From an uncultured Candidatus Melainabacteria bacterium (lineage in GTDB: Bacteria; Cyanobacteriota; Vampirovibrionia; Gastranaerophilales; Gastranaerophilaceae), in the NCBI GenBank assembly GCA_932182025.1, contig CAKNXK010000012.1, forward strand, positions 1 through 64,000: 64,000 nucleotides of DNA. The letters are read 5' to 3'. The position numbers were made by a program, and so were the translations under genes. The notes below the pieces were generated by a model. That model saw only the letters and a list, made by a program, of their open reading frames with translations, made no database searches and had not been told where the DNA came from. Positions 24,963 through 33,519 of this stretch are shown piece after piece. Each line of letters begins with the position of its first letter. Position 1 is the first letter of the stretch.

Positions 24963-25821
24963 CTATAAAGAATATGATAATTTGAACATAAAAATACTGG
25001 TTAATTATATTAAGCCTTCAACACTATTTAAAAGCAATATACTAACTCCAATTCATCTTGGAAAAAGTGTGGCTAAAGAAATGTCTAAAGACGGAATTAT
25101 ATCCGACGAAGACTTAAATTGGCTCCATCAAAATTGTTTGGCAGATAACGATTTTGAAGGAAATATTTCGCATTTAAATAGGAAAATAGGATTTTTAACC
25201 GGAACATATTGGGCTTGGAAAAACTATAATAAACTCGGCGCCCCTGAGTATTTTGGTTCTTTTGGCTATAGAAGACTTTTTGAGTCAAGTTTTTTGAAAG
25301 AATTATATGATTATGATTTTTATGCTCCAACCAAACTAAAAATTACACCGGATTTAAAAAACCAGTTTATACAGCATCATGGAGAACAAATTTATCATGA
25401 TACATGTAATACTCTTTCTCAAATTTATCCTGAAGAAGTTAATTTATGGAATAAATATATGTCTCAGGATTACGGATATTTTTGGGAAATCTATGTTATG
25501 AAAAAACAAATCTTTTTCGATTTTTGTGAATGGATATTTCCTTTAATGAATAATCTACTGAAAATTTCAAAGGATGAAAATCAAGCAAAAATATTAAAGA
25601 ATTTCAGTGAAACACAAAATATTCTTAATTATTATGATAACAGACTTATAGGATTTGCAATTGAAAGACTTACCGGTTATTTCTTATTTAAACTTTTTAA
25701 AACAAAAAAAGGAAAAGAAGTAAATGTGCTCATTCTTGATGATAAAAATACTGAAAATAAAAGAATAGAAAGACAAAAGCAACTAAGTAAAATATTAAGA
25801 CAACATATAAAGGAGAAATAA
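24955..25821 (+). CDS. DUF4422 putative glycosyltransferase
   Basis: This 288-residue protein resembles DUF4422 proteins: I-L-V-N-Y-I-K-P, then L-T-P-I-H-L-G, N-R-K-I-G-F-L-T-G-T-Y-W-A-W-K-N and F-G-Y-R-R-L-F in the order expected for the family. DUF4422 members are found in polysaccharide and glycosylation clusters and are thought to be glycosyltransferases. It is coupled to the preceding GT2 gene by an 8-bp overlap and separated by 1 bp from the radical SAM gene. Confidence 0.78.
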   Translation: MLNYKEYDNLNIKILVNYIKPSTLFKSNILTPIHLGKSVAKEMSKDGIISDEDLNWLHQNCLADNDFEGNISHLNRKIGFLTGTYWAWKNYNKLGAPEYFGSFGYRRLFESSFLKELYDYDFYAPTKLKITPDLKNQFIQHHGEQIYHDTCNTLSQIYPEEVNLWNKYMSQDYGYFWEIYVMKKQIFFDFCEWIFPLMNNLLKISKDENQAKILKNFSETQNILNYYDNRLIGFAIERLTGYFLFKLFKTKKGKEVNVLILDDKNTENKRIERQKQLSKILRQHIKEK

Positions 25822-25822
25822 A

Positions 25823-26815
25823 ATGAATTACAAAGAATGGAGAAATTACAAAACTAATAACTTAAAACTGGTATGGAATACTGCTGTTATATCCTGGTGC
25901 AGAGCTTTGCCATATAAACGTCCGCTTTTAAGTTTTTTAAAGAATTTTACAGGAGAAAATATTCATTACAAACTGCAAAAACTTAGATTTCAAATAAAAA
26001 GAAAAGCGGTTATGCCAACTTGTGAATATGTAGTCACAACAAAATGTACAATGAATTGCAAGCATTGTAATACATTTGTACCTTATTTCTCCGAAAATTC
26101 TCACTGCAAACCTGTAACATTTGAACAGTTCAAAAAAGATATTGATACTCTTCTAAAAGCTGTTGATTATATAGATTATTTTGGATTTGTAGGAGGGGAA
26201 CCCTTAATTGTTAAAGATTTAGCAAAAATGATTAAGTATGCACTATCTAAAAGACAAATACATCATGTGTTCTTAGCTACTAATTGTACAATACTTCCGA
26301 CAAAAGAATTACTCAAAGTAATGAAAAATAAGAAATTTGGTGTACAGCTATCTGATTATAGTGATGTTAAAAATTTAAAAAATAACTTGACAGTTAAATA
26401 TGAAGAATACAAGAAACTTTTAGAAGAAAATCATATACAATTCAGCCATCCTCATGAAGATAGTAAAAGGCTTGGCTTTCAATCAATGCCGGAACTTTAT
26501 CCCGACAAACAAGATGAAGATAAACTGCGCAACACCTTTAATTCTTGTTGGGGACAATATTGTCAAATGCTTTGTGACGGTATATTAACCCAATGCACAT
26601 TATCCGTGTTTATTTCCAGAACAATGGAATTAACCCCTGATATTAAATCCGAGCTTGTAAATATACGTGAGAAAAAGAGTTCGCGAAAACTGGCAGATGA
26701 GATTATAAAATTCTACGCAAAACCATATTCGGCTTTTTGCAATTACTGTCATACAGATAACATTGTTTACGGGCTTCCTGTAGGTGAGCAGGTGGAGGAA
26801 GCATGCAAGATTTAA
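25823..26815 (+). CDS. Radical SAM protein with extra C-terminal cysteines
   Basis: This 330-residue protein has the radical SAM motif C75-x3-C79-x2-C82 (T-K-C-T-M-N-C-K-H-C), a G-G-E-P motif for SAM binding (F-V-G-G-E-P-L), and a C-terminal group of cysteines (C-W-G-Q-Y-C, C-D-G, Q-C-T-L, then F-C-N-Y-C-H) resembling a SPASM or twitch auxiliary cluster. Such enzymes often modify peptides or amino-acid-linked substrates. It is expressed with a PqqD-like protein, which in RiPP systems delivers leader peptides to radical SAM enzymes. AAGGAGA precedes the ATG; it overlaps the last GT2 gene by 13 bp. Confidence 0.85.
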   Translation: MNYKEWRNYKTNNLKLVWNTAVISWCRALPYKRPLLSFLKNFTGENIHYKLQKLRFQIKRKAVMPTCEYVVTTKCTMNCKHCNTFVPYFSENSHCKPVTFEQFKKDIDTLLKAVDYIDYFGFVGGEPLIVKDLAKMIKYALSKRQIHHVFLATNCTILPTKELLKVMKNKKFGVQLSDYSDVKNLKNNLTVKYEEYKKLLEENHIQFSHPHEDSKRLGFQSMPELYPDKQDEDKLRNTFNSCWGQYCQMLCDGILTQCTLSVFISRTMELTPDIKSELVNIREKKSSRKLADEIIKFYAKPYSAFCNYCHTDNIVYGLPVGEQVEEACKI

Positions 26816-27462
26816 TATCTGTTGTTATTCCAAGTTATAATGGCGAAAAATATATTGCTGAAACGATTGAAAGCATTAAAAATCAGGATTTTCCGCACGA
26901 AATTATTGTAATTGACGATATTTCAACGGATAAAACCGCTCAAATTGCAGAAGAGATGGACTGTAGAGTCATTATAAATAAAGAACACAAAGGTCAGGTT
27001 GCAGGTAAAAATACAGGTATAAGAGCTGCTAATGGGAATTATTGGCTCACAATAGATCAGGACGATTGTCTTACAGAAGGCGCTCTTAGAAAACTTTATA
27101 ACGAAATGCAAAAATCCTCTGAGAACAAAATCATTATGGCACAACTAAAAGATTTTTGTTCACCAGACACTCCTGAACAGGCTAAATATGTAAAATTACG
27201 TCCGTTTTGGGGAATTTTAACAGGTTCAACCCTTTTTAAGAAAGAAGTTTTCAACCTCGTAGGTGATTTTAGAGAAGATATTATTACGGGCGATGTTATA
27301 GATTTAACAACCCGACTTAAAAAAGTCGGGCTGCTAATTAAAAAAGTCGATTTTGTCGCCTGCAATAGACGTATTCATAGTGCAAACTTTGGCAGAACAA
27401 ACCAAAAAGACGAATATAAAGACTACGCGAAAGTGCTTAGAGAGCGTCTCCTACAAAAATAG
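26803..27462 (+). CDS. Short GT2-family glycosyltransferase
   Basis: This 219-residue protein has a compact GT2 domain: I-S-V-V-I-P-S-Y-N-G, I-D-D-I-S-T-D-K-T, G-Q-V-A-G-K-N-T-G and T-I-D-Q-D-D-C as the DxD-type site. It is shorter than usual GT2 enzymes, with little beyond the catalytic core. GTGGAGG lies before ATG 26803. It ends the cluster and overlaps the convergent purA gene by 26 bp, leaving no room for a separate terminator. Confidence 0.87.
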   Translation: MQDLISVVIPSYNGEKYIAETIESIKNQDFPHEIIVIDDISTDKTAQIAEEMDCRVIINKEHKGQVAGKNTGIRAANGNYWLTIDQDDCLTEGALRKLYNEMQKSSENKIIMAQLKDFCSPDTPEQAKYVKLRPFWGILTGSTLFKKEVFNLVGDFREDIITGDVIDLTTRLKKVGLLIKKVDFVACNRRIHSANFGRTNQKDEYKDYAKVLRERLLQK

Positions 27463-28723
27463 TCTGTTCTCTGTCAGGTCCAACCGAGATTATACCAATT
27501 GGAGCTCCAATCAGGTCTTCGACTTTTGCAATGTATTTTTTAGCATTTTCCGGTAAATCAGCATAGTTTCTGATACCGCTTAAGTCAGTTTTCCAACCCG
27601 GCATGGTTTCATAAACAGGTTCTAAGTACTTATGGATAAATACATCTGTCGGATATGAAGTATAAACTTTATCGTTTCTGCAATCTTTATAAGCAACACA
27701 GATTTTGATTTCATCAAAAGTATCAAAGACATCGATTTTGGTTAATGCAACTTTTGTGATACCGCCAACAAGCACAGCGTATTTCATAATTACAGAATCA
27801 AACCAGCCGCAGCGTCTGGGACGTCCTGTTGTTACACCGTATTCGTGACCGATATCCTGAATTTTCTTACCAACTTCATCAGTTAATTCACTAACAAAAG
27901 GACCTTCGCCGACTCTGGTTACATAAGCTTTTGAAACTCCAACGACTTCTTGTATCATTGTCGGGCCATATCCGCTTCCTACAGCAGCTCCGCCTCCAAT
28001 AGGATTAGAGCTTGTTACAAAAGGATATGTGCCATAGTCAATATCAAGCATTACACCTTGAGCACCTTCAAAAAGTACAGTTTTATCTTTATGGCGATTA
28101 AGCATATCCTGCCAGTCAAAAGCAACATAAGGTCTAAATAGTTCTGCATATTTTTCGCAAAGAGAGATTATACAATCTTTTGTATATGGTTCGATTCCGT
28201 AAACTTTTTCTAAGGTTTTATTTTTGATAGGCAAAATCATATCAATTTTTTCGTTCAAAGCTTCATAAGAATACAAATCCTGAATTTTAAATGCGACTCT
28301 CGCCATTTTATCAGTATAAGTAGGGCCAATTCCACGTTTAGTAGTACCGATTTTACCTTTGCCAGAATTTGCTTCTGACCAGCCGTCAACTTCAATATGA
28401 TAAGGCATTGTAATAGTTGCCAAAGGAGAAATCTTTAGATTTTTAAAATCTACTCCTTGAGATTTTAACTCATTCATTTCTTTTTCAAAGGACTCGGGAT
28501 GAATTACAGTTCCTGCACCAATAAAGCAAGTATTATTCCCGTACAGAATACCTGATGGAATAAGGTGAAATTTATAAGTATTACCATTTGCAACAACCGT
28601 ATGACCAGCGTTGCAGCCTCCCTGATATCTGATTATTAAATCTGCTTTTTGAGCCAGCAAATCCGTAATTTTGGCTTTGCCTTCATCACCCCATTGAGCG
28701 CCTATTACAACTGTGTTTTTCAT
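27437..28723 (-). CDS. purA: Adenylosuccinate synthetase
   Basis: This 428-residue enzyme makes adenylosuccinate from IMP, aspartate and GTP, the first committed step to AMP. Length and motifs fit: the N-terminal G-A-Q-W-G-D-E-G-K P-loop-like segment with the catalytic Asp, G-C-N-A-G-H-T, the G-T-T-K-R-G-I-G-P-T loop, V-T-R-V-G-E-G-P-F and T-G-R-P-R-R-C-G-W near the C-terminal third. The usual G-D-E-G-K-G-K is G-D-E-G-K-A-K here, a small variation. A GGAGG site precedes the ATG. Confidence 0.97.
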   Translation of the reverse strand: MKNTVVIGAQWGDEGKAKITDLLAQKADLIIRYQGGCNAGHTVVANGNTYKFHLIPSGILYGNNTCFIGAGTVIHPESFEKEMNELKSQGVDFKNLKISPLATITMPYHIEVDGWSEANSGKGKIGTTKRGIGPTYTDKMARVAFKIQDLYSYEALNEKIDMILPIKNKTLEKVYGIEPYTKDCIISLCEKYAELFRPYVAFDWQDMLNRHKDKTVLFEGAQGVMLDIDYGTYPFVTSSNPIGGGAAVGSGYGPTMIQEVVGVSKAYVTRVGEGPFVSELTDEVGKKIQDIGHEYGVTTGRPRRCGWFDSVIMKYAVLVGGITKVALTKIDVFDTFDEIKICVAYKDCRNDKVYTSYPTDVFIHKYLEPVYETMPGWKTDLSGIRNYADLPENAKKYIAKVEDLIGAPIGIISVGPDREQTIFVGDAL

Positions 28724-28739
28724 TTTACCTCCAATTAAT

Positions 28740-28763
28740 AAGGCGGATATTTTTATCCGCCTT
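28740..28763 (-). terminator. Hairpin terminator upstream of purA
   Basis: GGCGGATA (28742-28749), loop TTTT, TATCCGCC (28754-28761) with flanking A/T runs. It lies just past the stop of the small Cys protein gene at 28771 and before the purA start, so purA must be transcribed from a promoter inside this gap or by read-through. Confidence 0.82.
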
Positions 28764-28770
28764 TATAATA

Positions 28771-28956
28771 CTATTGACCGCTCTTTGCTGCTTTTTGTTT
28801 AGCTTGAACATCCAGCATAGAGTTATGCGCCATCATATATACCGAACAAATTTTGTAGTTTTTAAGATACCATGCGCAATTTTCTTGCATACATACGATT
28901 TCTACTTGTGAACCTACGCTCATTAGCGGGCATAAAGGTATAAATTTGTCTGCCAT
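28771..28956 (-). CDS. Small four-cysteine protein
   Basis: This 61-residue protein has cysteines in the order C-P-L-M, then I-V-C-M-Q-E-N-C-A-W-Y and K-I-C-S-V-Y. This resembles small conserved proteins in anaerobes suspected to bind a metal or iron-sulfur cluster. AGGAGA precedes the ATG, which begins 4 bp after the flavoprotein gene's stop, so they form an operon. The function is unknown; an electron-transfer partner for the upstream flavoprotein is a reasonable guess. Confidence 0.75.
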   Translation of the reverse strand: MADKFIPLCPLMSVGSQVEIVCMQENCAWYLKNYKICSVYMMAHNSMLDVQAKQKAAKSGQ

Positions 28957-28960
28957 TTAA

Positions 28961-29803
28961 CTATCTCCTATATTCCATTTTTAATAAATTACAATTTTCA
29001 CTACGTTTTCTTTCTTCATCCTTATATATTTTACAACGATTAATAACTTCGTCAAAATCTATAAGATGAGCATCAAAGTCAGGGCCATCCACGCAAGCGA
29101 ACTTAGTTTCACCGCCAACAGTAACTCTACAAGCACCGCACATGCCTGTACCATCAACCATAATAGGGTTCATGCTAGCCTCTGTTTTAATACCTTTATC
29201 TCTTGTTAATTCTGCAACAGCCCTCATCATTGGCATCGGACCAACTGCAATTGCATAATTAACAGTTTCATTATTCATAATTCTTTCAAGAACCTGTGTA
29301 ACAAATCCTTTTTCACCAAGAGAGCCGTCATCAGTTGTAATAAATAATTCATCACAAGCATTTTTCATCTTATCTTCCCAGAAAATAAGTTCTTTGTTAC
29401 GTGCACCCATAATCATGTAAACCTTATTCCCTGCGTCTTTAAACGCTTTTGCAATCAAATAGCAAGGTGCAGCACCATAACCGCCTGCTAGGCAAACAAC
29501 GGTACCGTAGCTCTGAATATGAGTAGGCTGCCCCAAAGGACCAACCAAATCAACTAATTCATCCCCCACATTAAGCTCTGCAAGTTTTTTGGTAGAATAA
29601 CCAACTGCCATAAATACAAGAGTCAAAGCTCCGGTTTCTTTATCAACATCAGCAATAGTAAGAGGAACTCTTTCCCCATTTTCTTCTGCTCTGAAAATAA
29701 TAAACTGACCGGCTTGAGCATTCCTTACAACAAAAGGAGCATCAATAGTTATTTCATATTGATTTGGACATAACTCTTTTTTAGAAAGTATTTTATAGCT
29801 CAT
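28961..29803 (-). CDS. NfnA/SudB-like FAD and NAD(P)-binding electron transfer subunit
   Basis: This 280-residue flavoprotein has an N-terminal FAD-binding beta-barrel (R-V-P-L-T-I-A near 45-51), an NAD(P)-binding domain (G-G-Y-G-A-A-P and D-D-G-S-L-G), and a C-terminal [2Fe-2S] site (G-T-G-M-C-G-A-C-R-V-T-V-G-G and F-A-C-V-D-G-P-D-F-D). This is the layout of the small subunit of NADH-dependent ferredoxin:NADP oxidoreductase (NfnA) or sulfide dehydrogenase (SudB); PyrK is a more distant alternative. The NfnB/GltA-like partner usually encoded beside it is absent here; instead the next gene is the four-Cys protein. It suggests ferredoxin-based anaerobic metabolism. Confidence 0.88.
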   Translation of the reverse strand: MSYKILSKKELCPNQYEITIDAPFVVRNAQAGQFIIFRAEENGERVPLTIADVDKETGALTLVFMAVGYSTKKLAELNVGDELVDLVGPLGQPTHIQSYGTVVCLAGGYGAAPCYLIAKAFKDAGNKVYMIMGARNKELIFWEDKMKNACDELFITTDDGSLGEKGFVTQVLERIMNNETVNYAIAVGPMPMMRAVAELTRDKGIKTEASMNPIMVDGTGMCGACRVTVGGETKFACVDGPDFDAHLIDFDEVINRCKIYKDEERKRSENCNLLKMEYRR

Positions 29804-29829
29804 AAATTAGTCTCTCTTTTACAAATTAC

Positions 29830-29838
29830 ATCATACCA
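29830..29838 (-). promoter_or_regulatory. Extended -10 promoter for the NfnA-like gene
   Basis: Minus-strand TG-G-TATGAT lies 26 nt before ATG 29803, with GAGAG as a weak ribosome site in between. Confidence 0.5.
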
Positions 29839-29863
29839 CAAATTATATATATTTGTAAAATAA

Positions 29864-29892
29864 TTGACTTAAATTTTCATTTGAAGTTAAAT
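29864..29892 (+). promoter_or_regulatory. Promoter of leaderless trkA
   Basis: TTGACT (29864-29869) and TTAAAT (29887-29892) are spaced by 17 bp. The -10 ends 6 nt before ATG 29899 and no Shine-Dalgarno sequence is present, so transcription should begin at the start codon. Confidence 0.55.
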
Positions 29893-29898
29893 TGAGTA

Positions 29899-31242
29899 AT
29901 GAAGATAATTATTTTCGGCGCAAATGAAGTTGGCGCAATGATTGCTACCCAATTTTATACCGCAAACGACATAACTGTTATAGATGATGAAAAAAACAAG
30001 ATTGATACGTTTAACAAGCTTGATATAAGCTTTATTGACGGAAACGCTTCTTGTATAGAAATTTTAAAACAAGCTGATATAAAAAAAGCAGATGTCTTTA
30101 TAGCATGTACCGCTTCTGATGAACTTAACATTGTGTCATGCCTTACTGCAAAACGCATTAGCTCTGTTTGCACAATGTGTTTTGTAAGAAAAGAAGAGTA
30201 CAAAGAGTCGCTTAAAATAACCAAAGATGCAGAATTCAACGCAGACTTCTATGTTGACTATGTTATTTGGCCGGAAGAATTACTTACACAAGAAATTTTC
30301 AGAATTATTACTGTTGCAAAGGCTCTTGATGTAGAAAACTTTGCAGATGGAAGAGCTCGATTATTAGAGTATAAAATTGCACCTAACTCCATTTTGGTTA
30401 ACAGCATGGTTAAAAATTGTGAATTTCCTAAAGATACATTAATAGTCGGCATTAATCGCGAAGATGAATTATTCATTCCTAACGGCGAAACTGTTTTGCA
30501 TCAGGATGATAAAGTAATCTTCATGGGACTGTCTCATTCATTGGATATTTTAGCTGGTAAATTTTTCCATGAAAAAGAATTTGTTAAAAATGTTGCAATT
30601 ATTGGCGGCGGAAATGTTGGGCTTAAATTAGCAAAAAGTCTTGAAGCATTAAAATTAAACCTTAAAATTATTGAACGAGACGAAGAACGCTGCGAATACC
30701 TATCCGAACAACTCAGCAACGCCCTTGTTATTCATGGGGACGGAACAGATATTGAGTTATTAAACGAAGAAGATATTTCATCTTCTGATGTAGTAGTAAA
30801 CGTAACAAACAATGATGAAAAAAATCTTCTCTGCTCACTGCTTTTAAAACAGCTTGGTGTAAATAGAGTTATATCAAGAGTTTCAAAAGACGCAAATGTG
30901 CATCTTTTTGAGAAAGTAGGAATTGATATAGCAATTTCTTCAAAAACAGCATCATTGAACGAAATAAAAAACAATCTGTGTGATAAAAATGTCGGTATTC
31001 TTGCTACTGTAGAGCAAGGAAAAGGTGAAGTACTAAGAATTTCTCTTGGAGAAAACTTTGAATCAATTAAGATTATGGATTTACGACTTCCCGCAAAAGG
31101 AATCGTTGGAATTGTTCAAAGACGAAACAGAATTATAATTCCTAACGGTGCTACACAGCTATTAAAAAATGATAATTTAATTATTTTTACAACGAGTGAA
31201 AACGCACCTGCAATAAGAAACTTTTTTAAGGTTGAGGAGTAA
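29899..31242 (+). CDS. trkA: Trk potassium uptake regulator TrkA
   Basis: This 447-residue cytoplasmic protein has two RCK units in tandem. The first NAD-binding site reads I-I-F-G-A-N-E-V-G (a departure from G-x-G-x-x-G), the second V-A-I-I-G-G-G-N-V-G near residue 235. Each is followed by an RCK-C (TrkA-C) domain. It gates the TrkH channel in response to nucleotide binding. The trkH ATG is 3 bp after its stop, with GAGGAG between. The promoter geometry suggests a leaderless mRNA. Confidence 0.93.
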   Translation: MKIIIFGANEVGAMIATQFYTANDITVIDDEKNKIDTFNKLDISFIDGNASCIEILKQADIKKADVFIACTASDELNIVSCLTAKRISSVCTMCFVRKEEYKESLKITKDAEFNADFYVDYVIWPEELLTQEIFRIITVAKALDVENFADGRARLLEYKIAPNSILVNSMVKNCEFPKDTLIVGINREDELFIPNGETVLHQDDKVIFMGLSHSLDILAGKFFHEKEFVKNVAIIGGGNVGLKLAKSLEALKLNLKIIERDEERCEYLSEQLSNALVIHGDGTDIELLNEEDISSSDVVVNVTNNDEKNLLCSLLLKQLGVNRVISRVSKDANVHLFEKVGIDIAISSKTASLNEIKNNLCDKNVGILATVEQGKGEVLRISLGENFESIKIMDLRLPAKGIVGIVQRRNRIIIPNGATQLLKNDNLIIFTTSENAPAIRNFFKVEE

Positions 31243-31245
31243 TAA

Positions 31246-32709
31246 ATGAGATTAACGTATCTGGCTTACGCTTTTTCTCTTGCAATGATGTATTTTAGCA
31301 TTGTGCTTTTACTTCCAATTATTGTTGCACTAATTTATGGAGAAATGCAAGCTATTTTACCATTCATTATTGCAGCGGCTTCATCATTAATGATTGCAGC
31401 AACCTTAAGAAAAGTTATTCCCGGCACATCTTCAATTAAATCTATTAATGATATTAAAAAAGCAGAAGGATTGTGTGTTGTAACATTCTCGTGGATTTTT
31501 GCAGGATTGTTTGCAACAATACCTTATTTATTTTTTGGAATAAGCCCTATTAACGCGCTTTTTGAAGCTTCGTCAGGCATTACTGCAACCGGTGCAACTG
31601 TATTTACCCACTATGATTACCCGCACGCATTGTTTTTCTGGAGATCATTCTCTCAATGGCTTGGCGGTATGGGTATTATCGTATTATTTATTGCTATTCT
31701 TCCACAGTTTGCTATTGCAGGAAGACAATTGTTTTTTGCAGAAGCGCCCGGCCCAACAGAAGATAAGTTCACGCCAAGAATAAAAAATACCGCATCATCT
31801 TTATGGAAAATTTACTTTGGGATGACTGTATTAGAAATTATTATACTAATGCTTAACGGAATGGATGGATTTACAGCATTATGCAACTCCTTATCATCCG
31901 TATCAGGCGGCGGTTTTTCACCTTCAGAAGATAGTTTAATCGGATACTCAAATATTATATTATGGACTGTATGCTTTTTTATGTTTTTTGCGGGCGCCAG
32001 CTATAACCTGCAATTTAGAGCCTGGACAAAGTTTAATCCGCTAATTTTATTTAAAAACGAAGAGTTCAAAACATATTTTGGAATAACAGCAATACTTGGA
32101 TTATTGCTTAGTATTTCATTATTTACACATCTAAACTATGATTTATCATCAAGCCTGACTCACGCATTCTTCCAAATATCATCCGTAATTTCAACCTCCG
32201 GATTTTGCAGTGTTGACTTTGCAAATTGGGATTACACATCAAAGGCTCTATTATTTATTGCAATGCTTGCAGGCAGCTGCGCAAGTTCTGCCGGAGGCGG
32301 TGTAAAAATTATGAGATGGCTGTTAATACTTAAAATAATGAAATCAGAACTTGCCAAAGTATTACATCCAAAAGCTGTTTTTAATATCAAAATCGGGAAT
32401 TATTCTGTCCCTAAAGATGTTCTATACCAAACTTTGATGTTCGTTTCGTTCTATCTGGCAATATTATTTGTATCTGCTCTTGCTGTGGCTGTAATTGAAG
32501 AAAGTACAATTATAGGTATTTCAGGAGCTGTAAGTGCTGTTGGAAACATCGGGCCCGGATTAGGTAAAATAATCGGACCTTTGGGAAATTTTGATAATCT
32601 GCAGCCATTATCAAAACTTATTTTAATAATTGATATGTATATCGGACGTCTGGAACTTATTCCATTTTTGGTTTTATTTCAGAAAGACTTGTGGAATATA
32701 AGAAATTAA
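31246..32709 (+). CDS. trkH: Trk potassium channel subunit TrkH
   Basis: This 487-residue inner-membrane protein has the four-fold M1-P-M2 repeat of Trk/Ktr channels. Filter-like sequences are visible in order: S-S-G-I-T-A-T-G-A, S-V-S-G-G-G-F-S, I-S-T-S-G-F-C and A-V-G-N-I-G-P-G. It imports K+ together with TrkA, its cytoplasmic gate, encoded just upstream. A GAGGAG ribosome site precedes the ATG. Confidence 0.94.
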   Translation: MRLTYLAYAFSLAMMYFSIVLLLPIIVALIYGEMQAILPFIIAAASSLMIAATLRKVIPGTSSIKSINDIKKAEGLCVVTFSWIFAGLFATIPYLFFGISPINALFEASSGITATGATVFTHYDYPHALFFWRSFSQWLGGMGIIVLFIAILPQFAIAGRQLFFAEAPGPTEDKFTPRIKNTASSLWKIYFGMTVLEIIILMLNGMDGFTALCNSLSSVSGGGFSPSEDSLIGYSNIILWTVCFFMFFAGASYNLQFRAWTKFNPLILFKNEEFKTYFGITAILGLLLSISLFTHLNYDLSSSLTHAFFQISSVISTSGFCSVDFANWDYTSKALLFIAMLAGSCASSAGGGVKIMRWLLILKIMKSELAKVLHPKAVFNIKIGNYSVPKDVLYQTLMFVSFYLAILFVSALAVAVIEESTIIGISGAVSAVGNIGPGLGKIIGPLGNFDNLQPLSKLILIIDMYIGRLELIPFLVLFQKDLWNIRN

Positions 32710-32713
32710 TTTA

Positions 32714-32722
32714 TGCTACAAT
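32714..32722 (+). promoter_or_regulatory. Extended -10 promoter before def
   Basis: TG-C-TACAAT lies just after trkH and 19 nt before the def start, with GAGG in between. It would start the def/small ORF/fmt unit. Confidence 0.45.
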
Positions 32723-32741
32723 AAAGGTAGTGAGGTAGTCT

Positions 32742-33329
32742 ATGTCTATAAGAAAAGTTGTAAGATATGGTGAAGCTGTTTTAAGAACTCCTGCAAAAGA
32801 AGTTCACAAAGTTTCTCAAAAAATAAAAGTTTTAGTTGAAGATATGCTGGATACAATGTATTCACAAAACGGAGTAGGGCTTGCAGCCCCTCAAATCGGT
32901 GAAAACTACAGAGTATTTGTTATTGATGTATCTACAGGAAACGAACCGCTTAATCCAATTGTATTCATCAATCCTAAAATCATAAAAAAATCAGGTGCTT
33001 GTATTTCACATGAAGGATGTCTAAGTTTCCCTGAAGCATTCACAGATGTTCGAAGATATGCTAACGTTATGGTTAAAGCTCTCGACAGAAACGGACGCTC
33101 TTTTGTTCTTGAAGCAAAAGACGGAACCCTGTTAGCTCGTGCAATACAACACGAATTTGACCACTTAGACGGAATTTTATTTATTGATCACGCTATAAAC
33201 CGTTTTGAAGCAGAGGAAGTTCTAAAAAAACACAATCTGCCATCTCTTGAAGTTGAAAAACTAATTGATGAACCGGAATTAGCAGAAGAAATTAATAAAC
33301 TGCCAAAGGATACAAAAAATGAAAATTAG
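32742..33329 (+). CDS. def: Peptide deformylase
   Basis: This 195-residue metalloenzyme removes the formyl group from nascent N-terminal methionine. All three family motifs are present: G-V-G-L-A-A-P-Q-I-G, E-G-C-L-S-F-P with the metal-binding Cys, and Q-H-E-F-D-H-L-D-G with the two metal His and catalytic Glu. It has a charged C-terminal extension of about 25 residues. It overlaps the small ORF by 11 bp, which overlaps fmt, so deformylation and formylation functions are linked in one operon. Confidence 0.97.
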   Translation: MSIRKVVRYGEAVLRTPAKEVHKVSQKIKVLVEDMLDTMYSQNGVGLAAPQIGENYRVFVIDVSTGNEPLNPIVFINPKIIKKSGACISHEGCLSFPEAFTDVRRYANVMVKALDRNGRSFVLEAKDGTLLARAIQHEFDHLDGILFIDHAINRFEAEEVLKKHNLPSLEVEKLIDEPELAEEINKLPKDTKNEN

Positions 33330-33519
33330 CCCAATTTCAGTAGAATCAATGGTGGAAAAAGCCAGACAAAACTATAACAAAAGGCATCCGTTCGCGCAGT
33401 TACCAGCTCCTAATACAGAGTCCGGACAAAAGCTGTCTAAAGAAGTACAACGTCAAACAATGTGGGAAGATGTTATTAAAAGAGTTACAAGGAAATTCAA
33501 ATGGCAAAAATTAGTATAG
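33319..33519 (+). CDS. Small M-K-I-S-P-I-S protein between def and fmt
   Basis: This 66-residue basic protein starts M-K-I-S-P-I-S, the same N-terminus as the ankyrin protein at 12112 (M-R-I-S-P-I-S), and has R-H-P-F-A-Q further on. I do not recognise the family. Overlap with def (11 bp) and fmt (19 bp) shows it is translated as part of the operon and is not a chance ORF. The C-terminal third is rich in K, R and W. The function is unknown. Confidence 0.62.
   Translation: MKISPISVESMVEKARQNYNKRHPFAQLPAPNTESGQKLSKEVQRQTMWEDVIKRVTRKFKWQKLV

Noticed and set aside
27437..28723. G-D-E-G-K-A-K in PurA as a possible defect
   Set aside because: The catalytic Asp and the remaining motifs are intact and a small residue at this position is conservative; the enzyme is likely normal.
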